Positions 27,385 to 35,951 of a DNA stretch of 64,000 nucleotides are shown piece after piece. The position numbers were made by a program, and so were the translations under genes. This stretch comes from Streptomyces sp. CB02923 (lineage in GTDB: Bacteria > Actinomycetota > Actinomycetes > Streptomycetales > Streptomycetaceae), in NCBI RefSeq assembly GCF_001905005.1, contig NZ_LWKZ01000008.1:17884-81883 (forward strand), written 5' to 3'. The stretch's first letter is position 1. Each line of letters opens with the position of its first letter. Under the pieces are notes generated by a model. The model was not told the DNA's origin. It saw nothing but the letters and a program-made list of their open reading frames with translations, and ran no database searches.

Positions 27385-28242
27385 TCATGTGGTGCGGATG
27401 TGCTGGCCGTCGGGGCCGATGGTGACGTGGTGGTCGGTCCATCCGGGCCAGCCGAGGTCTTCGTACGAACGGCGGGGGCGTTGGGCACGGGTCTTCATGA
27501 AGGAGACGGCTTTGATGAGGTGGCCGGTGGCGTTGCCGTGCCCGTCGCAGACGAGTTTGAGCAGGGCGTCGGTGGCGTAGGGGGTGTCGAGCGGGGTGAC
27601 GATGACTCCGCCGGGGCGCACCTGCTTCGGCCAGGCGGCGGGGATGTCACGGACGGCGGCCGTGGACAGGATCCGGTCGTACGGCGCGGCCGCGGCGTAA
27701 CCGGCTTCGCCGTCCCCGACGACGGTGCGCGGGGTGAGGTCGAGTGCGGTGAGGTTGCCGGCGGCCCGCTCGGCCAGGCCGTCGTCGATCTCCATGGTGA
27801 CGACGTTGCCGGCGCCGACGCGGTGGGCGAGCAGCGCGGTGGTGTAGCCGCTGCCCGTGCCGATCTCCAGGACCTTCTCGTACGGCTGCGGGCCGAGGTG
27901 GTGCAGCATGTCGACGATGACGGCACTGCAGGAGATGGAACTGGTGAAGCTCCCGCCGGTGGCGGGCCCGTCCTCGGGCCGTACCCGGCCGTCGTCTATC
28001 TGGGTGATCAGCGCGGCCAGCGGGCGGTAGACGGCCTTGAGCCACTGGCGCGGCCGTTCGGTGCGGTCCAGCAGCGGGTAGTGCCCGTCCTGCGGGTTGG
28101 GCCACCACACCCGGTCGGGTACGAAATGCTCCCGCGGCACCTCCATGAATGCCGCGCGCAGCCAGTCACACCCGTGGAAGTACCCGCCGTCGTACCCGTC
28201 GATCGCGGCCGCACACGCCTGCCGCAACGACACCGCGTCCAC
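27385..28242 (-). CDS. PIMT-like O-methyltransferase
   Basis: A 285-residue methyltransferase related to protein-L-isoaspartate O-methyltransferase. The SAM motif is VLEIGTGSGYTTALLA, preceded by SSISCSAVIVDMLHHLG (the PIMT-type SIS/Q region) and followed by VVTMEIDDGLAERA and VRPGGVIVTPL. An N-terminal extension of about 70 residues (PREHFVPDRVWW) is like those in actinomycete homologues that modify peptides. GTG 28242 has GGAG eight bases upstream. A small acidic ORF ends 20 bp upstream, so it may modify Asp residues of that peptide; this is inference. General protein repair is the alternative. Confidence 0.75.
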   Translation of the reverse strand: MDAVSLRQACAAAIDGYDGGYFHGCDWLRAAFMEVPREHFVPDRVWWPNPQDGHYPLLDRTERPRQWLKAVYRPLAALITQIDDGRVRPEDGPATGGSFTSSISCSAVIVDMLHHLGPQPYEKVLEIGTGSGYTTALLAHRVGAGNVVTMEIDDGLAERAAGNLTALDLTPRTVVGDGEAGYAAAAPYDRILSTAAVRDIPAAWPKQVRPGGVIVTPLDTPYATDALLKLVCDGHGNATGHLIKAVSFMKTRAQRPRRSYEDLGWPGWTDHHVTIGPDGQHIRTT

Positions 28243-28262
28243 CGTCCCGGCTCCAGGCCGCG

Positions 28263-28382
28263 CTACTCGTCGTCCTCGGCCTGCGGCGGCGTGTCGTCCT
28301 TCGGCATCGGGCTGCCCGGGTCCCCCGGACTCGCATGCTCCCCGCCGACCTGACCGTTCTGCTCCTGCCGATGTTCCACCAC
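28263..28382 (-). CDS. Small acidic peptide, possible methyltransferase substrate
   Basis: GTG 28382 follows GGAGG by five bases and opens a 39-residue frame. It is rich in Pro, Gly, Asp and Glu (GDPGSP, PKDDTPP) and ends AEDDE. The same frame stays open upstream to GTG 28445, giving 60 residues that include the Asp-Gly sites FDG and GDG. It lies just before the PIMT-like methyltransferase gene. RiPP precursors of the imiditide type have such an arrangement, in which an Asp is turned into aspartimide. No leader motif is recognised, so the call is tentative. Confidence 0.4.
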   Translation of the reverse strand: MVEHRQEQNGQVGGEHASPGDPGSPMPKDDTPPQAEDDE

Positions 28383-28499
28383 AGCCCCCTCCGTACGACC
28401 GGACCCGTCGCCACCAGTGTCCTGTGTCCGCCCGTCGAATACCACCTCTTCGCCGCAGGCCGCGCGACGAGTTCGGATGCACTCCGCGCGAGCGGAGAG

Positions 28500-29798
28500 T
28501 CAACCGGTGACGCCGGTGACACCGGTGACACCAGTGACACCGGTGATCGCGTCCGCGATGGTCGCATCCGCGGTCCGGGCGGTCTCCGTGAGGAGCAGGT
28601 CCTCGTAGGTGTGGTGGTGGCGGGTGGTGGTGCGGTGGTGCAGCAGGTCGGCGGCGCGGGTGTGGTCGCCGGTGTCGACGAGGGCTCTGGCAAGGGTGTC
28701 CTGGATGATCTCTCGCTCGACCCGTACTCCGCCGATCCGCTGCACTTGCCCGCCCAGGCCGGTCAGCAGGTCGACCGCTGCCCCGGGGCGGCCGGCGGTG
28801 ATCTGGGCCAGGGCCCGGACCACGGGGGCCAGGACTTCGCGGAAGTCGGGGCGTTCGTCGGCGGCGGCGCGGCGGGCCAGGGCTTCGAGGTCTTCGGTGG
28901 AGGCCTCCACCGCCAGGGCCAGGGCGAGGTTGAAGGTGTGGAAGATCTCTGCCGTGCCGCCCGGTGCGGCGAGCAGTTCCCGTACGTGCTGCGGGTCGCT
29001 CCTGTTGGCCGGTGCCTGTCCGACGAGCAGGAGACGCCAGTTCGTCGCGGCCCGCATGCCGACGTCGGCCCGCGGCAGCGCCTCGTCCGCGCGCCTGCGC
29101 GCGTCGGTGAAGTCGCCGCAGGCGATCGACTGCAGGGCGGCATGCCAGCTCAGGTGCCGTACCTGAAGCGACTGCGGGTCCACCGCGAGCCATTGGTCGA
29201 GGAACTCGACACCGGCGTGCCCGGAGCCCAGCTCGTGTTCGGCGTGGGCGAGGGCATGCGCGGCCACCCCGGAGCGTGGGTGCAGGGCCAGTGCCTGCTC
29301 TGCCAGGGCGTGTGCCTGGCGGGCCCGGCCCTGCTCCGCCCTGGTCGCGGCCAGCCAGCTTGTCCAGGGCCAGTTTTCCGGTCCGGCCAGCGCGGCCTGC
29401 CGTTCCACCAGAGCCTCGCCGTGAGCACGGTAGGTGATGTCCTCGCAGGAGGAGAAGGCGTCCAGCATGAGCCCGGCCTGCTCATCGGTCGGCCATCGGG
29501 CGAAGTGCGCCACAAGGTGATCCGCCGTCATCCGGTACTGCCGATGCGTATGCAGGAACACGCCGTGGACCAGGCTCGCCTCCCGCTCGCCGACGGCCCG
29601 CGCGTCGCGGTGGGCAATCGCCAGCTGCTCTTTGAGCGCGTTGTCGTCCAGGCGGTCGCCGGTCGCCAGCGTCCACAGCGCCCGCGCCACCCCACAGCCG
29701 GGGTCCGACACCACCCACTCGCGCAGCAGGGGCAGCGCCCGCCCGCTCAGGGACAGCAGCTCCGTCACCGCCCGGTCTCCCACCGGCACATCCACCAT
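28500..29798 (-). CDS. TPR-like helical repeat protein
   Basis: This 432-residue protein is all-helical with tetratricopeptide-like units, for example QARQAHALAEQALALHPRSG and WHAALQSIACGDFTDARRRADEALPRA. It has no signal peptide, membrane segment or enzyme motif. It ends in GVTG repeats made by a 9-bp tandem repeat that also gives the stop region. ATG 29798 is the most likely start, though its ribosome site is weak. It is the first gene of a possible operon with the small peptide and methyltransferase, 54 bp or more apart. The role is probably protein-protein binding. Confidence 0.6.
   Translation of the reverse strand: MVDVPVGDRAVTELLSLSGRALPLLREWVVSDPGCGVARALWTLATGDRLDDNALKEQLAIAHRDARAVGEREASLVHGVFLHTHRQYRMTADHLVAHFARWPTDEQAGLMLDAFSSCEDITYRAHGEALVERQAALAGPENWPWTSWLAATRAEQGRARQAHALAEQALALHPRSGVAAHALAHAEHELGSGHAGVEFLDQWLAVDPQSLQVRHLSWHAALQSIACGDFTDARRRADEALPRADVGMRAATNWRLLLVGQAPANRSDPQHVRELLAAPGGTAEIFHTFNLALALAVEASTEDLEALARRAAADERPDFREVLAPVVRALAQITAGRPGAAVDLLTGLGGQVQRIGGVRVEREIIQDTLARALVDTGDHTRAADLLHHRTTTRHHHTYEDLLLTETARTADATIADAITGVTGVTGVTGVTG
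28505..28549. repeat. Tandem repeat, 9 bp x 5
   Basis: CCGGTGACA-type units in series code the GVT repeats at the end of the TPR-like protein. The three-base periodicity keeps the frame whatever the copy number. Confidence 0.9.
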
Positions 29799-29829
29799 CG
29801 CGCCCACGCCCCGCCGCTCGACGATCCTT

Positions 29830-30138
29830 TTAGACCGCGGCCCTGAACAGGGCGACGCAGACGATGCCGCTGTTGCCGCACTCGTTACGCGGCAGGTCCA
29901 ACGGCAGTCCGGCCTCGTTGGCCGCGGCCACTCCGGTGCCGGCCACCATGGAGCCCGCCGCACGCGTACCGTCCTGGCCTGCACACGTGTTACCGAACGC
30001 CGCGTTACCGATTCCGATGACGTTCGCCTGAGCCGCACCGGCAGGGAGCAACGCCACCCCGGCCACCGCACTCAGCACCGCGGCCCGCGCACCTGCCCGA
30101 ACCGCCCCGCTGCCGATTCCCCACGTCTCCACTCCCAC
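29830..30138 (-). CDS. Chaplin-like small secreted protein
   Basis: GTG 30138, with AAGGAGG six bases upstream, opens a 102-residue protein. A signal peptide runs to about residue 37 (cleavage after AAQA). The mature part begins NVIGIGNAAFGNTC and includes LPRNECGNSGIVC, giving three cysteines. The FGNTC and N-x-CGN elements resemble chaplin repeats, the hydrophobic proteins that coat aerial hyphae. The chaplin core is not complete, so I call it chaplin-like only. Its gene is monocistronic or precedes the TPR-like gene by 31 bp. Confidence 0.65.
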   Translation of the reverse strand: MGVETWGIGSGAVRAGARAAVLSAVAGVALLPAGAAQANVIGIGNAAFGNTCAGQDGTRAAGSMVAGTGVAAANEAGLPLDLPRNECGNSGIVCVALFRAAV

Positions 30139-30378
30139 CGAGCTCCTCCTTCGCCAGGACCGGATGATTGGCCTGTGACTGACCACATCAGACCAGGCCG
30201 GACAAAACCGGCCACACCCCCTCAACGACCCAACAGGCTCTCCGACACCCCGACCCCCTAACGGGAACGAGGCGGCACGTGCCCGGCAGACCATGGCGCC
30301 GGGAACAGCTCGGCAGGGAAGCGGACCCCGGCGGTGACGGTCAGCCCTGAACGATGGGCGTCGCCCCGCCGCCTGACG

Positions 30379-30726
30379 TCAGGCCATGCCGTCGCGGCGG
30401 TGCGCGTCGGGGAGCAAGGTGCGGTCCGCTTCGTCCTGGACGAGCAGGGAGAGCAGCGAGGTCACGGTCAGGCCGGCTTCGGCCGGGTGCCGCAGGATTT
30501 TGCCGGGTTCGATCCGGTAGGTGTTGGCGCGCCCCTCCCGGGTGTGGGAGAGGTAGCCGTCGCCCTCAAGGTCAGCGATGATCTTCTGGACGGCACGTTC
30601 GGTCAGCCGGCAGTGCGCGGCGATGTCACGGATCCGGGCGTGGTGGTTGTCGGCGATGGCGGCCAGCACCCGGGCGTGGTTGGTCACGAACGTCCATCCG
30701 GTGTGCGGCTCGGGCACGTCATTCAT
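30379..30726 (-). CDS. Winged-helix transcriptional regulator
   Basis: The 115-residue protein has a MarR/ArsR-like winged helix: VTNHARVLAAIADNHHARIRDIAAHCRLTERAVQKIIADLEGDGYLSHT in the first two thirds (shown here by its start and end features: an initial helix, the recognition helix ERAVQKIIADLE and a wing with REGRANTYR). It ends in a short helix that may dimerise. No ligand domain is present. The start at ATG 30726 follows an AT-rich region near 30760-30790 with 7-bp inverted arms TGCACGT/ACGTGCA. The target is unknown. Confidence 0.75.
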   Translation of the reverse strand: MNDVPEPHTGWTFVTNHARVLAAIADNHHARIRDIAAHCRLTERAVQKIIADLEGDGYLSHTREGRANTYRIEPGKILRHPAEAGLTVTSLLSLLVQDEADRTLLPDAHRRDGMA

Positions 30727-30802
30727 GTGCCGATCCTACCGATCGCTGATTCGCGCACCCCTGTGCACGTAATGATATTCGTGTATTGATCGACGTGCAT
30801 GC

Positions 30803-30838
30803 ATGGACCGGATAGACCGGATGGACCAGATGAACCGG
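30803..30838. repeat. Tandem repeat, 9 bp x 4
   Basis: Units ATGGACCGG, ATAGACCGG, ATGGACCAG and ATGAACCGG follow one another in the gap between the winged-helix gene and the secreted-protein gene. The 400-base gap 30727-31126 holds nothing else I can support except promoters. Confidence 0.85.
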
Positions 30839-31126
30839 TGGGCGAGTCCGACGACCGACCGGGTACCGCGGTGGCCCGATGTCCGAAATTCGCCCGAACG
30901 GGGCCGAGGGAGCGCCGACTGCGTCTGCCGCCTCCCGGACTGCGGGACTGCGGGATCTCAATGTCCCGCGCGTGATGCCTTACCGCGCCCCGGGCGGCGC
31001 GCGGAGGCGGGACGACGTGGCCAGGTGCCGGTTTCGGCCGTAGTCGGACGAACCGACATTCTTCGTGGCAGTGGCGGGCAGAGATCGTGTCGACCAAGTG
31101 ACCTTGAAACAGAGCAAGGAACGATC

Positions 31127-31636
31127 ATGATGCGTACCCACCGGACGATGGCCACCACTCTCGCCGCCGTTGCGCTCGCGGGCGCCGCCGGCGCGGGAGT
31201 CGCGCAGGCCGCACCGGCAACGGCCGGTAGCGCCGCCCCTTCCGCCTGCCGTCCGGCCAACCACATCGCGAAGGTCGCTCAAGTGCCCGGCAACACCGGG
31301 CACCTGCACTACCGCGTGACCCTGACCGCACCGCGCGGGTACGAGTCGTGCGAGCTGGCCGGTTCGCCCACCGACGTCCGGTTCTCGCACCACGGATCGC
31401 AGGTCGCAGCCACCACCGACGCCTACGGTGACCAGAAGACCGTGGTGACCTTCGGGCCGGGGCACCCTGTGCACTACGACATCCTGGTGCGCGGCAGCAG
31501 CCGCGCCACCCCCGCCGACGAGGTGTCGTTCACGCTCCAGGCACCGGACGGGGAGATCCCCGGCACGTCCTTCGCCGAGGGCAGTCTCAAGGTGGCCGAT
31601 GGCACCCTCATCGGCCCGATCGCGCCCGGAGCCTGA
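31127..31636 (+). CDS. Secreted protein, DUF4232-like
   Basis: This 169-residue protein starts at ATG 31127 after AGGA. The signal peptide ends near residue 29 (VAQA). The mature domain of about 140 residues is beta-rich with two cysteines (SACRPAN and YESCELAG), and carries YRVTLTAPRGYESCELAGSP and the strand pairs typical of the DUF4232 secreted family of actinomycetes. No catalytic site is seen. It lies alone between two convergent or divergent units; its function at the cell surface is unknown. Confidence 0.7.
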   Translation: MMRTHRTMATTLAAVALAGAAGAGVAQAAPATAGSAAPSACRPANHIAKVAQVPGNTGHLHYRVTLTAPRGYESCELAGSPTDVRFSHHGSQVAATTDAYGDQKTVVTFGPGHPVHYDILVRGSSRATPADEVSFTLQAPDGEIPGTSFAEGSLKVADGTLIGPIAPGA

Positions 31637-31708
31637 TCTTCTCGCAGGCCCCTCCCCCTCGACCTGGTTTTCGCTCCCCGGTGGTGTCCGGGGAGCAGTG
31701 GGTTCCCC

Positions 31709-32530
31709 TCACCGGTGGCCACGGGTCGACGGCCCGGAAGTGCAGCGCCTCGCGCGGGTGACGGTGCGGCCGGGAAGCCGTGGCTCGCCGCGTCGTGGCC
31801 GTGTCTCCAGCCAGGCCGTGGCAGCCGAGGTGACGGCCAGGAGGATGGTGATGTGGTCGGCGAAGTCGCTGGGCAGGGGGAGTTCGAAGTCCGGGTTGTC
31901 GATGTAGCCGAGGGCGACGGCGCCGGGGACGTAGTGCATGACGGCGTCGACGGCCTCGGTCCTCGGCCGGTCGGCACGGGCGAGGCGGGTCAGCACCCGC
32001 AGTACGGTCGGGAAGCTGGCGTCCAGGTTTCTGATCGGTTCGGGGCTGCCGGGAAGGTGTGAGACGGCTTCCGGAGCGGGACGGGCGCCGAGCGGGGTCT
32101 GCCGGCGCCACCAGGCGGCCGCTTCGGTGTCGCCGAGTGTCAGGTGCTGGAGGTAGAGGCAGTACGAAGCGGTGTCGTCCCCGGCGCCGGCGGCGTACTG
32201 CCACCAGGCGCGAGCGCTGTCCTCGTCGTCCGTCAGCTGGAGAATGCAGCCCAGCACCCGGGCTCCCGGGGGTTCCGGCAGGTGATCGGTGACGAACCCT
32301 TGCAGGCAAGCGGTCGTGGTGTGGGCCAGCACCGTCTCGCACAGGGTCCGCAGGTCCCGGGCCGCCATCCGGTCCGCCCCGTTACGGCTGTGGACATCCG
32401 GCGCGACCCGGGTTTCCGCGGCCTCCGGCAGGAAGGCCGCGCCGGGGTCCTTCCGGGGCACGATGTCGCGGGGCACGGTCGGGGTGTCGAGGAGCAGGGC
32501 ACGGGCGAGGAGTTGTTCGATCGAAGTCAT
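31709..32530 (-). CDS. Unknown protein, third gene of the XRE/sigma operon
   Basis: The 273-residue protein begins MTSIEQLLARALLLD. It is mostly helical, with an acidic region and the segment LQLTDDEDSARAWWQYAAGAGDDTASYCLYLQHLTLGDTEAA (start and end given), which looks like two TPR-like helical hairpins of the Sel1 or ALF type. The last 35 residues are Arg-rich. ATG 32530 overlaps the stop of the upstream XRE/sigma-like gene (ATGA), so they are made together. I cannot assign a function; the link to a DNA-binding protein suggests a regulatory partner. Confidence 0.6.
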   Translation of the reverse strand: MTSIEQLLARALLLDTPTVPRDIVPRKDPGAAFLPEAAETRVAPDVHSRNGADRMAARDLRTLCETVLAHTTTACLQGFVTDHLPEPPGARVLGCILQLTDDEDSARAWWQYAAGAGDDTASYCLYLQHLTLGDTEAAAWWRRQTPLGARPAPEAVSHLPGSPEPIRNLDASFPTVLRVLTRLARADRPRTEAVDAVMHYVPGAVALGYIDNPDFELPLPSDFADHITILLAVTSAATAWLETRPRRGEPRLPGRTVTRARRCTSGPSTRGHR

Positions 32531-33435
32531 GCGGTCGTGCCTCCTGGGGCGTTCTTGGGGCAGAGAACGGAGGTCAGATGCTGCTGTGCGTACCGGTCGG
32601 CGAAGCGCACCGAGGCGAGGGGGATGCCCAGCACGTCGGCCACGGCGGTGAAGTCCATGCCGCGCAGGTGCTTGAGGATCATGACGTCGAGTTGCTGGGC
32701 CGGCAGTCGGCCCATGGCCTGGAACAGGGCCATGGACTCCTCGACCTGGATGAACCGGGCTTCGCGGCAGGCCATCTCGCTCAGGACGACCGTGTTGAAG
32801 GCGGCCGTGGTCAGGTCGGGGCAGCCGTCGAGGTGGCGGGCGCGGGTCATCACGCCGTGCCGCAGCACGTTCCAGGCGAACCGCATGACGTCCGGGCTGT
32901 TCAGGGCCTCCTGCCACCGTAGCCACAGAATGTCGAACGTTTCGGTGACCACCTCGTGTGCCTCGTCGTCGCTGGTCAGGAAGGCCTGGGCATAGGCGAG
33001 GTAGGCGGGCCGGTTGAGTTCTTCGAAGGCCCGGTGGTCCAGGGGCGGGTCGGAAGGGCCCGTGGTGAGTGCCGCCTTTTGCAGGCATCCGTCGATCCAG
33101 TCGTCCTTCTTGTGCGCCTCACGCGCCGCGGCCATCCACAGCCGCCGTACCGGCCAGGCGGGAATTCCCAGGACCCGCAGCAGGCTGTAGGTGATTTCCC
33201 AGCGCGGGTAGAGGCCGGTGCCGCGCAGCAGCTCGGAGACCTTCGACTTCGCCCAGCCGGACCGTTCGCTCAGCTCGGTGACGGTCAGGCCGCTCGCGGT
33301 GAACTTGGCCCGGAGCGGCTCCAGCCAGGCGCGGTGGGCGACGCCGACGCCGTCGGCGATCGGGCCCGGCTTGCGTCCGGGCTTGCCGGGGGGAACGCCT
33401 TCGGACGGCTGGGGCGGGGCGGGGTACGGAGTCAT
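32527..33435 (-). CDS. XRE helix-turn-helix plus sigma-region-4-like protein
   Basis: The 302-residue protein joins two DNA-binding parts. Residues about 40-90 form an XRE-type helix-turn-helix (LTVTELSERSGWAKSKVSELLRG). Residues about 120-290 resemble an ECF sigma factor: a sigma-2-like helical part (AYAQAFLTSDDEAHEVVTETFDILWLRW) and a sigma-4-like helix-turn-helix (LPAQQLDVMILKHLRGMDFTAVADVLGIPLASV). It overlaps both neighbours by ATGA. It may guide transcription together with the downstream protein, but sigma activity is unproven. Confidence 0.7.
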   Translation of the reverse strand: MTPYPAPPQPSEGVPPGKPGRKPGPIADGVGVAHRAWLEPLRAKFTASGLTVTELSERSGWAKSKVSELLRGTGLYPRWEITYSLLRVLGIPAWPVRRLWMAAAREAHKKDDWIDGCLQKAALTTGPSDPPLDHRAFEELNRPAYLAYAQAFLTSDDEAHEVVTETFDILWLRWQEALNSPDVMRFAWNVLRHGVMTRARHLDGCPDLTTAAFNTVVLSEMACREARFIQVEESMALFQAMGRLPAQQLDVMILKHLRGMDFTAVADVLGIPLASVRFADRYAQQHLTSVLCPKNAPGGTTA

Positions 33436-33659
33436 CGGACGCGCTTCTCGTCCCGGGCCACGGCCGGCGCGGGCGCAGCGGCGCGTCGACTGCCGGCGCT
33501 GTCGGCGCTGTTCAGGGCTTTGACGGCCTGTTGGGTGCCGAGGACGAGGGACGGTATGAGAGCGCTGATCGCCGCGACCTGTCCGATCACGACCATCACC
33601 ACGCTCCAGGTGAAAACGGTCATCAGCGCGATCACAGCAAGAGGTTGCTTTCTGGACAT
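33432..33659 (-). CDS. Small membrane protein upstream of the XRE/sigma gene
   Basis: ATG 33659, preceded by AAGG, codes 75 residues: a short basic start, a hydrophobic region of about 40 residues (VIALMTVFTWSVVMVVIGQV then ALIPSLVL) forming one or two membrane helices, and an Ala/Arg tail. It overlaps the next gene by ATGA. A small membrane protein coupled to a sigma-like gene might be an anti-sigma-type sensor, but it lacks a zinc-binding anti-sigma motif; that role is only a guess. Confidence 0.6.
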   Translation of the reverse strand: MSRKQPLAVIALMTVFTWSVVMVVIGQVAAISALIPSLVLGTQQAVKALNSADSAGSRRAAAPAPAVARDEKRVR

Positions 33660-33754
33660 CGGGCACCTTTCCACTGGCATGTGTCCGGGCAGCTCCTCTC
33701 GGCGGTGCCGACGCGTCACGGAGGAGCCGGACGCCAGAATGGAATGGAACCAAG

Positions 33755-33773
33755 TGATCACGCCACGTGATCA
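33755..33773. promoter_or_regulatory. Palindrome before the three-gene operon
   Basis: TGATCACG-CCA-CGTGATCA has perfect 8-bp arms and a 3-base centre, 96 bp before the small membrane protein start. It is a good candidate operator for this operon. Confidence 0.5.
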
Positions 33774-34346
33774 GCGGATCGCGGAACAATGGCCGGGCCG
33801 CGAGGGCGGGGTACCGTACCGCTCCGCCCCCGATCGGGCCGCGGTGAGGCCCTATTGCACGCCCGTAGGGGGCAAAGTTCCGGGTTCTCCTTGCAATCGC
33901 ACGCCCGGCTCCCGCCAATGGGTCAGCAGGCGCCTCTGGCGTCGGAACCCTTCCTGTCCGGAAGGTGCGCCCCTCGTGCCGCAGTCCTGGAGGGGCGCCC
34001 CGCTCTCGCCTGACCTGTGCTCAGGGTCAGGCGGGGGCGGGCCGCGCGGGTCCTCGGCACGAACGGCAGTGTTTACGTGCTGAGCAACGGGGCGGGCCGC
34101 GCGCGTGCGGGTCTTCGCGTCTGTCGTCAGTCTCGTCGCGTCGCTCGGTCTCTTCGTGGACCGTCAGCTCGTTCCGCCGGTCGGGGGCCGGGAGGGGAGT
34201 TGCGCCACCGAGCATGAGCAACGGCGGGCCGGACCGTGGCGGAGGCGTGGACCAACTGGCGGGGGCATGCGAATACCCCGCTGTCCGGGACGTGTGAAAA
34301 TCCACCGCGCCGAGGCGAGTTCGCCTCCGCTCGTCCGCGTCCTCAT
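33774..34346. other. Gap between divergent operons
   Basis: No gene is supported in these 573 bases. A hairpin with 9-bp arms GCGCCCCTC and GAGGGGCGC lies at 33967-33998. The region probably serves promoters for both sides. Confidence 0.45.
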
Positions 34347-34372
34347 CTAAGGATTCCCCTAGCGACCGGTAA
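34347..34372 (+). promoter_or_regulatory. PAS-LuxR-type operator, site A
   Basis: A 26-bp element, CTAAGGATTCCCCTAG followed by CGACCGGTAA, lies 148 bp before the acyltransferase start. It matches site B at 24 of 26 positions. The first 16 bases agree at 14 positions with CTVGGGAWWTCCCBAG, the operator known for PimM-type PAS-LuxR activators. Confidence 0.6.
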
Positions 34373-34519
34373 TCCGTGAAGCGGTGGCCGCCCGTTCCAT
34401 GGCTAGGATCTCCGTAAGCCCACACCCCACTTCCTGTAGCCGCACACATTGTCCTCCCGGACCCCACGGCTCTCCGGCTCTCCTGGGCCCGCCCAGGAGC
34501 CTCCGAAGGAAGCGAACTT

Positions 34520-35689
34520 GTGAAAGCAGCTCCCGCTCAGAACCGTCTGCAGTCGCTCACCGGATTACGGGCCCTGGCCGCGCTCACCGTGTTCGGCGCC
34601 CATGCCGTCTACACGTCCGGTCTGCTCCAGGACAAAAAGCTCCTCAACTCCCTCGGGATCGCCGTGGCGTTCGCCTGCGCCGCGGTCTCGCTCTTCTTCG
34701 TGCTCAGCGGTTTCGTCCTGACCTGGTCCGCTCAGCCGAACGACACCGCGTGGGGATTCTGGCGCCGCCGCTATCTGCGGATTTTCCCCAATCACCTGGT
34801 GATCTTCGCGCTGACCATGGTCTTCCTCGCCCGCTACGGTGCTTCGGGCCAGTCCCCCATGCCGGGGTACGACCAGTCCCCGCACGCGGGGCCGGCCATC
34901 TCCCAGATGTTCCTCGTGCACGTCTGGATACCCCGCGTCGACCACTTCAGCGCCGAGAACGTCGTCACCTGGTCCCTGGCCTGTGAGGCGTTCTTCTACC
35001 TGTGCTTCCCCGTACTGCTCCGGCTGCTGCGCAGGATTCCCGCGGACCGCCTCTGGGCCTGCGCCGTCGGCACCATCCTGGTCGGCTTGGCCGTTCCGGC
35101 TCTCGCCCAGTTCATCAAGGGGCCCGACGCGCTGCCGATGCTGCCCGTGTCGGAGAATGCGTTCTGGCTCTCCTACGTCTTTCCCCCCAGCCGTCTTCCC
35201 GAATTCTTCCTCGGGATGCTGCTCGCCCGCATCGTCCGCGAAGGCCGCTGGATTGCGCTACGTCCTCGGCTCACGGCCTGGCTGCCGTTCGTCACGATCG
35301 GTGTCACCCCCGCGCTGCCCCGCACTTTCATGTTCGGCAGCATCTATGCCACCTCGTGCGCGCTCCTCGTCGCCTCCATCGCGGCACGGGACGCCGGTTC
35401 CGCCCCGTCCTGGCTGCGCACCCGCGTGATGGTTCATCTCGGTGAACGGTCCTTCGCCTTCTACGTCGTGCACTACTTCATGATCGCGCTGGCTCTTCAA
35501 TTCCTCATCGGGAATCACTCGCAATTCGGCGTGCTGGGGCTCGCCGGGATCGTCTGCCTGGTGTTGCTCCCCCTGTCGGCCGGGGCCGCGTATCTGCTCC
35601 ATCGCTACGTCGAAGCCCCCCTCACGCGGAAGTTCTCCCGCCCCAGAAGCCGTTTGCGGGCCCCGTCGCCGGATGCCGTCGTCGGCTGA
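34520..35689 (+). CDS. Membrane acyltransferase, acyltransferase-3 family
   Basis: The 389-residue protein has about ten membrane helices and belongs to the acyltransferase-3 (OafA-like) family, which moves acyl groups onto sugars, lipids or antibiotics. The N-terminal motif LTGLRALAALTVFGAHAVY includes the conserved catalytic His, and SLFFVLSGFVLTW and RRRYLRIFPNH are typical. GTG 34520 has AAGGAAG upstream. Codon 16 is TTA (34565-34567), so bldA control is expected. The shared operator motif upstream links it to the P450 and the long operon, so it may acylate the cluster product. Confidence 0.85.
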   Translation: MKAAPAQNRLQSLTGLRALAALTVFGAHAVYTSGLLQDKKLLNSLGIAVAFACAAVSLFFVLSGFVLTWSAQPNDTAWGFWRRRYLRIFPNHLVIFALTMVFLARYGASGQSPMPGYDQSPHAGPAISQMFLVHVWIPRVDHFSAENVVTWSLACEAFFYLCFPVLLRLLRRIPADRLWACAVGTILVGLAVPALAQFIKGPDALPMLPVSENAFWLSYVFPPSRLPEFFLGMLLARIVREGRWIALRPRLTAWLPFVTIGVTPALPRTFMFGSIYATSCALLVASIAARDAGSAPSWLRTRVMVHLGERSFAFYVVHYFMIALALQFLIGNHSQFGVLGLAGIVCLVLLPLSAGAAYLLHRYVEAPLTRKFSRPRSRLRAPSPDAVVG

Positions 35690-35951
35690 GCCTGTCATCG
35701 CGCGACAGGGTCAGGTGCATTCGAGCGCCAGCCGCCCCCGCAGGCCGCGAGGCCGGGTACGAACGGGGGCCGGCGGCCGGGCCGCTCCACCAGCCGCCCC
35801 GCGGCCGCGCCATTCCACCAACCGCCCGCACGATGGCCGAGCGACAGGCCGGATGTGGCCGAAAACCATCTTCAAGCACGGGACATCAGTCGGCTACACA
35901 GGTGGGTGTTGATGAAGTGATGGGTGCGGTCAGACAGTCGGCCCACCTGAG

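Noticed and set aside
28149..29846. 565-codon plus-strand frame opposite the TPR-like gene
   Set aside because: It is a GC-driven shadow; the minus-strand protein has helical repeats and typical codon use.
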